Shown here piece by piece: positions 1 to 11,000 of a stretch of DNA of 64,000 bases; the stretch's first letter is position 1; each line of letters starts with the position of its first letter. The notes under the pieces are model-generated. The model saw nothing but the letters and a program-made list of their open reading frames with translations, did no database searches and was not told the origin of the DNA. Made by a program: the position numbers and the translations under genes. The DNA comes from Beroe forskalii (Eukaryota; Ctenophora; Nuda; Beroida; Beroidae). The stretch spans positions 682,001-746,000 of the forward strand of contig WFMF01000040.1 of the NCBI GenBank assembly GCA_011033025.1. The letters are read 5' to 3'.

Positions 1-365
1 ACCATGAACTGTTATCGGTAGCGAGTAGAAGACACAAGAAAATAACAAACTAACAAAATAGAATTCTTAGGAGAGAAGCATACCAAACTAATCTCGAACA
101 AAAAGTCAGGAAGGATGCGGGAAGGAAATGCACATTAGTTTGTAGCCGCATGTAAATTTGATGTACAATGCATTTGATGACCATTCAACATTCAGATTTC
201 AGGTCGCTGATTTTACCCATTTGATGCTAAGGACAGAAACTGCCGAGGAACATGGTGCCCTTTTAAATTCGTGCATTGATTGGCCCGACTAATTATTCAA
301 GGAATTATTTAAAAAATAAGCTAAAAACTTTTTAGGTAAGAGCTCCAATAAGAAACCCTACCCTT
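1..365. other. Non-coding stretch, nothing recognised
   Basis: AT-rich sequence without a long open frame, hairpin or repeat that I can identify. It ends where the 15-bp minisatellite begins. Confidence 0.4.
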
Positions 366-369
366 GGAT

Positions 370-945
370 GGCGAGTGGTCAATAATGAGTGGTAAAATAA
401 TGAGTGGTAAAATAGTAAGTGGCAAAATAATTAGTTGTAAAATAATGAGTGGTAAAATAATGAGTGGTAAAATAAATAATAATGAGTGTTAAAATAATCA
501 GTGGTAAAATAATGAGTGGTAAATAATTAGTAGTAAAATAATGAGTGGTAAAATAATGAGTGGTAAAATAATGAGTGGTAAAATAGTAAGTGGCAAAATA
601 ATTAGTTGTAAAATAATGAGTGGTAAAATAATGAGTGGTAAAATAATGAGTGTTAAAATAATCAGTGGTAAAATAATGAGTGGTAAATAATTAGTAGTAA
701 AATAATGAGTGGTAAAATAATGAGTGGTAAAATAATGAGTGGTAAAATAATGAGTGGTAAAACAATTAGTAGTAAAATAATGAGTGGTAAAATAATTAGT
801 GGTAAAATAATGAGTGGTAAAATAATTAGCGGTAAAATAATTAGCGGTAAAATAATTAGCGGTAAAATAATTAGCGGTAGAATAATGTGTGGTAGAATAA
901 TGTGTGGTAAAATGATTAGTCAATAAGTGGTTAAATAATGAGTCA
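370..945. repeat. 15-bp minisatellite (AAAATAATGAGTGGT unit)
   Basis: About 38 near-identical 15-bp units with variants such as AATTAGTGGT, AGTAAGTGGC and AATTAGCGGT. A larger block of several units is itself repeated (roughly 375-540 and 540-710). Because the period is a multiple of three, open frames run through it on both strands; these are repeat artefacts and not genes. Confidence 0.9.
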
Positions 946-1490
946 ATTAGTGGTAAGAAACATTTGCCGTTCTGAATGGGCTGCATAAGTGCATACGAAG
1001 TTCACATTCCAGGCACGTCCTAGACATGAATCAGAGGTGTGTCAATAAATTCCTTACTGAAGCAATCATTCAATGTATGCGTGTACACGCAATTACATCA
1101 CATTCCTTTAAACATTACAATACTTATTTATTATACTACCGGGTGGGCCAAAAAGAACGTTACAAAAGTAAAGTGCTGTAACTTTGGTTGTATTTGGAGT
1201 TTCTTAATGAAACTTTGGGATGTCATAGGTATGTATAATACAATTTTGCACCAAAAATTTATAATGTCTACCTCAGAAAATGCCCGAGTTATTAACGAAA
1301 AAACGGCTTATTTGCCATATCTCAGCTTCTGAGACTCAAAAATGTTAGCTACTCCAGGATCATATTGCCCACATATTGCCCGTAATATCCAGAAGGTTTC
1401 ATCAAAGCATCAAGATTGCTCAAAAAACCTCGGAGATATGCGCCTTTTTGTATCGCAGAAAATGTTCATAAAGCACAATTAAAGGGTACA
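946..1490. other. Non-coding stretch, nothing recognised
   Basis: A 97-codon open frame at 1039-1332 has no recognisable protein features and no repeat support. I see no other structure. Confidence 0.3.
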
Positions 1491-1559
1491 TTATGCAAGC
1501 TTGCCGGTCCAGTTTGGCCCTGAACTTGTGGGCTGCTCTCAGCCCAAGATATTCCCGGC

Positions 1560-2222
1560 AGTCGGGTGGCCTGTCCACCCAGGAGTACACACCTTTGGCC
1601 TAGTGTAGAGAGAAATCTCTATCCCAGCATGACTGCCCCCGGCCTGGTCGATTCAACCGACCATGGCCATTTCACTAAGACCAACAAGTCGTTTATAAAC
1701 ATGGTCATTGTGGCAGTCTCTACGACCTACCTGAACCAAGTTAAAAAATCGCCCCAGCAGGCCCAGCAATTGCTTGTGAGGGCCCAAAAAATCGATTGGT
1801 TTTCGGCCCAACAAATCAGTTGGTGAGTATTTCATGGCAAATGATTATGAACAAGTCGTATATAAACATAACCATTGTGAATCAGTTGCACCCAAAACGA
1901 ATTCTCCAGGACCTTCCTGAATCAAGTTACAAAAATCACCCTAGCGATGGCTTGTGAGGGCCCAAAAAATCGGTTTTTCGCCCATAACTCGGTATGTGAG
2001 CATTTTAGGACATATGTTTATTGACAAGTCGTATATAAACATGGCCATTGCGGTTTTTTTGAGCTATAAATGAAGTCCCTACGACCTTCCTAGCCCGAGT
2101 TATGAAAAATCCCCATATTTAGGCCAGCGTGTAGCCTGAAAACAGTTTTTCGTCCATAACTCGGTTTGTGAGCATTTTAGGGCATATTTTTATTAACAAG
2201 TCGTATATAAACATGCGATATT
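1560..2222. repeat. Diverged tandem block of the repeat found in the KAP3-intron element arms
   Basis: At least three degenerate copies of a roughly 180-bp unit that contains ACAAGTCGTATATAAACATG followed by CTACGACCT and CATAACTCGGTTTGTGAGCA. The same unit makes up the inverted arms at 19.75-20.30 kb and 24.23-24.79 kb. The copies here are clearly more diverged, so this is probably an older insertion of the same family. Confidence 0.7.
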
Positions 2223-2224
2223 AT

Positions 2225-2900
2225 CCAAATACCTATACTGTATACACAGTTACGCGCACGCCGCATCTACACACGATATTTCTTTCGTTATTTCAAGTCC
2301 GAGAAGCGACGATGACCGATAGTCCATGAATTTAGTGTCTGCTGTGTGGGTCAGGGGTACTCGCTAATCATCAATCAAAGACACAATCAAAATAGCTAAT
2401 TAAAGTTTCCAAAACATAAAGAAGGTTCGACATACTCCCACCATCCGGAAATTTATTTCATCGTTGAGTTTAAACTCATATAATTACCTTGACTCTGAAT
2501 GTTTTATTTTGTAATTTCCCCGAATTGGTTACTTATTCTCAAGGCGACTGATTGATGCTGCCCTATTGAAACTATTCTTCTACTTAACTATTCTTCAACT
2601 AAACTTAAGTAATTAAAGAGCTCTGCTTTCTGAGGCAGCATGATAATTATAAAAAACTAACTTCTGATTAAATGGTAATTACTTAACCAATCAAGTATTG
2701 TGTTATAATCATCAAGAACCATAGCTGCTGATGTGCTGGTGCCAAAAATCTGCCTATAATAAGGTCTAAATTATAGGCTAAAGTCTGACCTTTATGTGAT
2801 GAAATGGGAGAAAGCCATATTGCCACATTTAAAAGAAGGGGAGGAGGACTAAAATTTCAATTTGTCAAATCTTCAATATCGTAGCAGTATACAATCAGTC
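2225..2900. other. Non-coding stretch upstream of the peptide precursor
   Basis: AT-rich. A TATAATAAGG string at about 2754 lies 160 bp upstream of the precursor ATG, which is far for a TATA box. No coding signal is visible. Confidence 0.3.
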
Positions 2901-2914
2901 ACTTGTTAGCAAAC

Positions 2915-3727
2915 ATGAAGCTTCGCATCCTGGTGTTTTACACACTTATTTCAGTAAGTCTGTCTTACTGTTGCTTGGATTGGGATTCCGGTTCGGACAA
3001 AGATGGCAAGAGGCAGGAGCAGAAACGGGAAGCTGAACAGGACGACGACACAGCTGTTCTAAAACGAGCCCAGCCTCCTAGCAAGTGGCAGGAGCAGAAA
3101 CGGGAAGCTGACGAGGACGACGACACAGCTGTTCTAAAACGAGCCCAGCCTCGTGACAAGAGGCAGCAGCAGAAACGGGAAGCTGAACAGGACGACGACA
3201 CAGCTGTTCTAAAACGAGCCCAGCCTCGTGACAAGAGGCAGCAGCAGAAACGGGAAGCTGAACAGGACGACGACACAGCTGTTCTAAAACGAGCCCAATA
3301 TCATTATGGCAAGAGGCAGGAGCAGAAACGGGAAGCTGACGAGGACGACGACACAGTTGTTCTAAAACGAGCCCAGCATCCTTATGGCAAGAGGCAGCAG
3401 CAGAAACGGGAAGCAGAACAGGACGACGACACAGCTGTTCTAAAACGAGCCCAATATCATTATGGCAAGAGGCAGGAGCAGAAACGGGAAGCTGAACAGG
3501 ACGACGACAGAGCTGTTCTAAAACGAGCCCAGCCTCTTGGCAAGAGGCAGGAGCAGAAACGGGAAGCTGAACAGGACGACGACAGAGCTGTTCTAAAACG
3601 AGCCCAGCCTCGTGACAAGAGGCAGGAGCAGAAACGGGAAGCTGACGAGGACGACGACAGAGCTGTTCTAAAACGAGCCCAGCCTCGTTACATGAGGCAG
3701 CAGCAGAAACGGGAAGCTGAGGATTGA
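2915..3727 (+). CDS. Candidate secreted amidated-peptide precursor (repetitive prepropeptide)
   Basis: 270-residue protein in one exon. The ATG at 2915 (context AAACATGAAG) is preferred to the TTG 12 bases upstream. Residues 1 to about 20 form a signal peptide (MKLRILVFYTLISVSLSYC). The rest is nine repeats of 24-26 residues, each holding three segments separated by Lys-Arg: a short AQ-peptide, Q(E/Q)Q, and an acidic spacer like EAEQDDDTAVL. In four units the AQ-peptide ends in Gly before KR, the standard signal for C-terminal amidation: AQYHYGKR (twice), AQHPYGKR and AQPLGKR. Other units read AQPRDKR, AQPPSKW and AQPRYMR. Signal peptide, dibasic sites, amidation glycines and acidic spacers are the layout of neuropeptide precursors; I know no family with these peptides. 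Function as a neuropeptide is inferred. The alternative is a repeat-expanded secreted protein without processing. Confidence 0.7.
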   Translation: MKLRILVFYTLISVSLSYCCLDWDSGSDKDGKRQEQKREAEQDDDTAVLKRAQPPSKWQEQKREADEDDDTAVLKRAQPRDKRQQQKREAEQDDDTAVLKRAQPRDKRQQQKREAEQDDDTAVLKRAQYHYGKRQEQKREADEDDDTVVLKRAQHPYGKRQQQKREAEQDDDTAVLKRAQYHYGKRQEQKREAEQDDDRAVLKRAQPLGKRQEQKREAEQDDDRAVLKRAQPRDKRQEQKREADEDDDRAVLKRAQPRYMRQQQKREAED

Positions 3728-3822
3728 GGGTATTCTAAAACGAGCTTCCTCCAAAGGGGGATTTGGAGGAGGCTTTAGAAGAACGGCCCCTCAAGAAGCA
3801 GGTATGGGGTTTTATGACTAGA
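3728..3822 (+). other. Degenerate tenth repeat unit after the precursor stop codon, +1 frame
   Basis: Directly after the TGA, the +1 frame reads through ILKR and then a Gly/Phe-rich segment ending FRR before a TAG at 3820-3822. ILKR lines up with the AVLKR end of the spacer, so the repeat continues here but out of frame. It looks like an ancestral C-terminus cut off by a one-base indel, or a sequencing indel. Confidence 0.5.
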
Positions 3823-3829
3823 GAGGACA

Positions 3830-4930
3830 AAAATTACCTAGAAAACTGTAGAGATCTGTTATCTTAGTTCAGTAGTAAAAGTGAAATATTTCTTTCAAAA
3901 GGTTTTTAATGTTTTTGGTCTTAATTCACTTTTTGACTCCCATCTAGGCTCTTTTTTCTGCCCCATTTGACCCAGAGGCAAATTGTTCCGGTCCCAATTT
4001 ACTCTTTTTGAATCTCGGACCGGTATTGGGACAATTGGGACAAATCAAAAGATTAAAAACGGTAAAAAAACAGAAACTGTGGTATTAGTAAGGTATTAGC
4101 AGCGTATAATGTTTATTATAATATTGTATTCAATTAGTTGCGTATTGTCTATAGTGGGTATGATGACAATAATTATCTCCAAAAGTGTTATATAAGCCTT
4201 ACTATGGGATGATTCTGAGCAGGAGGGTCTCAAGAGTGACTGCAGTAAGTAGCATCACTAACTTATCCAGTGGTGACCCTATGGAACCGAAAACGTGTTT
4301 AAAATCGTCAATTCTAGCTTTCTAGGATAGTTTCACTTTCATAAGACTGCGATTTTGGGTAATTGTTAATCCAAAATTCTGCATACCAATAAATGGAAGT
4401 GATCCAAAGACACGAGCTATGTTTAATGAGGTCCCTGCTATCAAATCTGAGTGTTCAGACCACCTAGGTCCTGTTCTAAGACTTTCTTAAGGCCTGGTGT
4501 AGCAAAAAAAACCACACCTTTTTCCAGAAATTTGGCGTGATTTTAGCTCTAAAATCCAATAATTTTCTTGATATTCAACGAAAAATGCATGTAGAGGTCT
4601 TCATTAGTGTCTCAGCTAACGAAGTTCATGAATAAACCTAGATGGCAACTGATCGGAATGCTCCTGTATGCAATTTTCCAATCATATGTCAGGAAGTCAA
4701 TCTTTGAATTTGTGCAAGATTTTTCTGTACCTTCTCAAACTAATCGGCCAGTAGCATGGGAAAACAGGGTTTTCAAATTTTTTCATGATGTTATTCTGAA
4801 TCAACAGACTTTTTAGGTCCAGAATAAGCACATCTGAGCTCTAACATGATCTCGATTTGCCCACAAGAATACATTGAAATAATTCCAGATAAATAGTCAT
4901 CACCCGTTATAAAGCATAAGCAAAAACAAC
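3830..4930. other. Non-coding stretch, nothing recognised
   Basis: No convincing frame. I searched the minus strand here for the missing C-terminal exon(s) of MND1 and did not find them. Confidence 0.35.
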
Positions 4931-5067
4931 TTACCCTAACGGATGAACACAGGAGGGGAGCCTTGACCCCGCTGATCAGAACATCAAAACATGCAGTTCA
5001 CTCAAAGCTAATTGACTTCGTTTCAATTAATTGTTCAAAATCATAAATTCAAACTTCCATTGCTTAC

Positions 5068-8000
5068 CAATTATTTCCGGATCGCACTCCTTGTACTTCA
5101 TAACTTCGCTCGTCACAGAAGATAGCATCTTCTGCAAGGTATCTAGCTGCTCTAAGAGGCCATTCCTCTCCTCTCCCTCGACTCTGCTTTCTTTCGCTGC
5201 AGCTATTGCAGCTCCTGCAAGGGATTGGAGGTTGCTATAGCAACAATTATTGGGTGTAATAAGGCTGTTATACTGTTATTGGCTTTTTTAGCCGGCCCTA
5301 TTATTAACCAGCCCTATGGACAAAGATGGAATCATTTTTTAAGGCCGGGGGTTTTAACCGATTTCGTTTTTTAACATAGGAGAATGCCAGTTACCAGATC
5401 AAGGATTATGCTCAAAGATGAATTTTTAAAAACAATTTATTTATATTACAGCGCGCCCAAATTTTTGTCTAGTATGAAATTAAGGTCATTATCTTGTTAT
5501 AAATGTTTGATAGACCTGAATTTAGTAGTTATGTTTAAGGGCAGTAACTAATTCTTGCATCGAGCCGATTTTTGATTTAGGCCTCAGAAGTGAAAATATG
5601 AATTTTCAAAGTTGGCTCCTGTCACAAAAATCATCAAAATTGGTGATTTTCAAAATTCAAAAGTCGATATTTTCACTTCTAAGGCCTAAATCAAAAATCG
5701 GCTCGATGCAAAGTTTAGTTTTATGCCCTAGAACATAACTACCAAGTTTCAAGGGTCTATCTCAAAATTTGTAGGAAGAGTATTATTTTAAAGTTAATTT
5801 TCGGCAAATCGCGTTGTAAGTTTGCGCGCGCACTGTAATTACAGGCGAACCTGCGATTTGAAAAATTCATAACTTTGGCTAGGAACAATATTTTTGCATG
5901 GGGTAAAAACCTACTTGTAGCTGGCGTTCTCCTCTATCAGAAACAACAAAAAACCGAAAATCGACCTCAGACTTTATTTTTTTTTTTTAAACCGTTTTAA
6001 CAAATTTCAACTCGTCACCAGATCAAGGATTATGCTCAAAGATGGCCACTAAAAACAATTTATTTATATCAAACGACCCAAATTTTTGTCTAGTATGATG
6101 ATTTTGTTCAACTGAATTTAGGTCTTAACTTAATGAAAGTTTCATTCGACGTAAAACAAGTGACCTTTCATTTGATCAGCCAAACTTTAACCGGCCCTTT
6201 GGACAAAATTTCAGGGTCGGTTACGTAAAGGCCAATTAGGTAGATTGCTATAGCAACAATTATCGGGCATGCTATATACTTATCAGGTTATTAGCTGGTC
6301 TAAAAAAGCTTCCTGCTTTCCCGGTCTAAAAATGTGCCGATTAAAAGGAAGGTCAGTTAAAGTGGGGCCAATTTTTCTAGGTCAAATGAAACTTTTATAA
6401 CTTAATTACTTAGCTTAGCCTATGCACTGTTCATGTTGACCGTGATCTTATATCATGATATCAGACCGGGATTTGGGTCATTCATGCAATTTACTGAGTA
6501 TGGATTGGTTTTAGGGGTTTTTAGCGAACATTTATTAGTTTGGCAACGGCTTGAAAACTTTTGTCCAAAGGGTCGCTTAAAATGGTGCAAAAATGATACG
6601 ATTTTTGTCCATAAACCATAGGGCCGCTTATACCTTATTTAACCTTATTTAACCTTATTTAACCTTATTTAACCTTATTTAACCTTATTTAACCTTATTG
6701 AAATATTTTAATAGTAGGCTCCTACAGGGTATTCAAAAAAGGCCGACTAAACGAATGTCCATAAGGTATTATAACTTTATCAATTGTTGCTATAACAGCC
6801 ATGTGGGATTGTCATAGCAACAATAACAAGTTACTTAGGCAACAACTCGAGGTCGCTATCCATAGCAACAATACGGCGTTTTTATAGCAACAATTAATTA
6901 CAGTTAATAAGCAACAAGAATTGCGCCTTCACCGACACAATTATTGTTGTTCCCGTAGGCCGTATGCAGGCGCTTAATTTCCCTCCCCCGCAATGCTTGA
7001 TGTAACCTTAGCATCATAATACAAAACGCAGTCGTAGTAAGAGTATAAATACTGTTCCGATGCACGTGCTGCGCGCGACCACCGAGAACACGAATTGCGC
7101 GCGCGTTCGTTGTTGCACTCAGTTCGTTGTAGATTTCGCGCCATTTTGTTGAATTGGTTTACGTTTCGCATCAAATTGTGTCAGCGTTTATTCACGCAAT
7201 GTATTTTCTTGAATGTTTATACTAAGTTGATATCACTTTTATCTGACTTTCAAATTTCGTGCTTGTGTTTTCTGTTTCAATGCTGTCTCTTGTTCCAAAA
7301 AGCAATATTTGTCTTTCACAGCGAAAAGTATTTCTCAAACTTAGTCGAATCTAGCAGAAACTCTAAAGGTTATGCATTTGGTACTAATTCTAGAACAAAA
7401 CCGAAGCCTTTTCCTCAAATCTACCGCCCAACTCACACCTAAGATTTTAACTTTTTAAGACACTAAATCTTCAACAGCCTAATCAAATTAAGAAATTTTC
7501 ACGATTTAATTTTGGAGTTCGAGCATGCGGCACGGATGGGCTTGGGATCAACCTACAAAATTTATACTTTTGACAACTGACAGCTCCATGAATTAAGAAA
7601 TTCAAGTTATTTTGAAGATTTATGTGACATGGGGACGGAGGGACGGAGGGACGGAGGGAGGGAGGGACATTTTCGCGACTGATATTATAAAGGAGCAATC
7701 CGGGGCACTTTCCAGAAATTACAGTAGTTGTATTGCAAAACTGGGACCTGATATACACATATCCTATTTCTCACCTTCCAAACCACGATCTCTGCCAACC
7801 TCATTTGCCTTTTGTATTCACAAAAGGCCAATGGGAGGGAAAAAATAGCGTGACATAGTGGACAACGTTCTAATAATGGTTCCAACTTATTATGCTGGAA
7901 ATAAAAGTGTTGATAAAGCTAATCAAAGCGGTGGTAAACTTTGTAAAGTCAAAGTAACCTAAGGCCATCAGATTAAAGACATTAACAAGCAATACAAACA

Positions 8001-11000
8001 CTACAAGTAAAGTTAATTATGTCTAAAATTAGTCCAGAGTTAATAATGCAGGAATAATTTCCCGATACTCTGGGGCAATTATTTATTAATTGTCCTCTGG
8101 GATAGACACATAGCAATTTACACGCTTGTAGTAGTTACATATCATTTTACTGCAGGGAGGAGGTGTACATCTTAACATCTTAACCAAGTTCAGGTTCACC
8201 ACCATCACATATCTTTTTGAATATTGTGCAGAGATTTATATCACTCAAGCACTCAGAGTAATAAAAGTAATTTATCATTATTTTATTATATTTTTTTAAG
8301 ATGAATTCTTACCATCTACTATTTAATTTACCAATTATGTAACTAACCAATCTGTGTAATTTAATGTTTTGAGGCATAATTGTGCAGCATAGGTAGTTTC
8401 GACTACTCTGCACGTGCCCCACTTAACATATGCAACAAGTTAGACTCTACTATGTTTTTTTATTCAACTATGATAAATCAAATCTTTTGGTTGGGGCATC
8501 CTTCTGTTTCATGAATGATTTTATATAGGGCAAGTGACAATGTATAATTTGTTGTGTATACAATTTGTGATTTTAAATTCAAAAAAATGACTTGACTTGT
8601 AAACAGCCGACAAGTGGCAGCATTGCCGCCACTGAAATAATAGGCGGTACCTACAGACAACTCTACATTGTATGATAATGATGTCATCCTACGCCTATTT
8701 CTGTGCGCGTATGTTGAGGTTTTACCCAATTTATTTCCAGGACCATGAACGCAGATCACTGATATTGCAAAGTTATTGCCATCGACGGGCCATCTTAGTA
8801 TAAGTGATTAAAATGACGTCACAGTCTAACGTGGTATGTTGATGACGTCATTATTTCAACTCAACATGGTATGTTGATGACGCCATTATTTCAACTTAAC
8901 ATGGTATGTTGATGACGCCATTATCAGAACTTAACATGCTTTGTTGGTGACAAACTCACCGTTGTTAGCTTTTCTCCGCTTGAGACCCTCTATTTCCGTT
9001 TCCAACTCTCCCAGCTTCCTCTTCCCCTTGAGCCGCCTGACTTGGGAAACTCCAGAAGTAGTTAGACAAAAAAATTTTAAAACCCCTTTAAACGGTTGAA
9101 CAAAAAGGAGGGGACCCTTTTGACCCGCTGATGAACATCAAACATGCAGTTCATAAAGCTAATTGACTTCTTTAAAATTGTTCAAAAATCAAATTAAACT
9201 TCCGTTCCCCAATTTTTTCCCGGATCGCACCCTGATTCATAACTTCGCTGTCACAGAAGATAGCATGCCCTGCAAGGTATCTAGCTGCTCTAAGAGGCCA
9301 TTCCTCTCCTCTCCTCGACTCTGCTTTCTTTCGCTGCAGCTATTGCAGCTCCTGCAAGGGATTGGAGGTTGCTATAGCAACAACTCAACAATTATAGGGC
9401 AGGCTGGCTATTGTTATACTATTGGCTTTTTTTAGCCGGCCTATTATTAACCAGCCCTATGGACAAAGATGGAATCATTTTTAAACCGTTTTAACCGGCT
9501 CTTGGAGACTAACAAATTTCAACTCGTCACCAGATCAAGGATTATGCTCAAAGATGACCACTAAAAACAATTTATTTATATCAAACGACCCAAATTTCTG
9601 TCTAGTATGATGATTTAGGTCATTATCGTGTTATGTAATTTTGTTCAACTGAATTTAGGTCTTAACTTAATGAAAGTTTCATTCGACGTAAAACAAGTGA
9701 CCTTTCATTTGATCAGCCAAACTTTAACCGGCCCTTTGGACAAAATTTCAGGGTCGGTTAACGTAAAGGCCAATTAGGTAGATTGCTATGTTGCTATAGT
9801 CATAGCTTCCAATCCTTGAAAATCCGTTCGGAGGGCAGTTTTTCGCCCAAAAAGGAGGGCAAATCAACGAAAAAGGAGGGCAATATGCTACCAAATTGTG
9901 GCGACCTTTTTTTTTTTTTTTTTTTTTGGAGACCGCCTCAAAAATGAAATCCGAGATAGTGCTTATTAGGTGTATTTTCAAATCATGGGTGTATTTCAGG
10001 AACTAAAGCTGCATTTTAGGTAGTGAATTCAGTAAAAGTGTATTTACAAAATCAATCCGAGATAGTGCTTTTAAGGTGTATTCCCGAAATATATGGTCGA
10101 CTTTTTTTTTTTTTTTGGAAACCGCCCAAAAAGACCTATTTTGAATCATAAGTATATTTTGGGAAGGGTCAAAAAGGAGGGCAAATTGGGCCTTAAAGAG
10201 GGCAAAAAGGAGGGCTCGGAGGGCAAGACCCAAAAAGGAGGGCAAAAAGAGGGCATGAGAGGGCGCCCTCTCAAAAAGAGGGCAGTTCGGAAGCTATGGC
10301 TATAGCAACAATTATCGGGCATGCTATATACTTATCAGCTAGTCTAAAAAAGCTTCCTGCTTTCCCGGTCTAAAAATGTGCCTGAGATTTATTTTTGTTT
10401 TAAGGGCCGATTAACCCAGATATGCCAAAGGGGTGGAAAATAGACCCTCAAAGGAAGGTCAGTTAAAGTGGGGCCAATTTTTCTGGGTCAAATGAAACTT
10501 TTATAACTTAATTACTTAGCCTATGCACTGTTTAATTCATTTGACTGTGATCTTATATCATGATATCAGACCGGGATTTGGGTTATTCATGCAATTTACT
10601 GAGTATGGATTGGTTTTAGGGGTTTTTAGCGAACATTTATTAGTTTGGCAACGGCTTGAAAACTTTTGTCCAAAGGTTCCAAAATGGTGCAAAAATGATA
10701 CGATTTTGTCCATAAACCATAGGGCCATATACCTTATTTAACCTTTATTTAACCTTATTTAACCTTATTTAACCTTATTTAACCTCATTTTTAACCTTAT
10801 TGAAATGTTTTTAATAGTAGGTTCTCCTGCTAGGGTATTCAAAAAAGGCCGACTAAATGAACGTCCATAAGGTATTATAACTTTATCAATTGTTGCTATA
10901 ACAGCCATGTGGGATTGTCATAGCAACAATAACAAGTTACTTAGGCAACAACTTGAGGTCGCTATCCATAGCAACAATACGGCGTTTTTATAGCAACAAT

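Larger units (their letters stand above)
4935..9067. repeat. Left copy of a tandem segmental duplication inside MND1
   Basis: Blocks match the right copy (9098-12150) in the same order: exon 3 region 4935-5340, 5990-6910, 7838-8170 and 8590-9067. Copy-specific material interrupts the match at about 5341-5985, 6912-7837 and 8171-8589. The duplicated unit carries the tail of MND1 exon 2 through exon 3. Confidence 0.8.

Noticed and set aside
498..986. 162-codon minus-strand frame rich in Asn/Tyr/Phe/Thr, later Leu/Ile/Pro
   Set aside because: It is the reverse reading of a 15-bp minisatellite; all frames are open because the period is a multiple of three.
2903..2914. Upstream start for the peptide precursor
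   Set aside because: The codon is TTG; the ATG at 2915 has good context and begins a clean signal peptide.
7095..7442. 115-codon plus-strand frame in the left-copy-specific segment
   Set aside because: No recognisable domain; an overlapping frame on the other strand is equally open.
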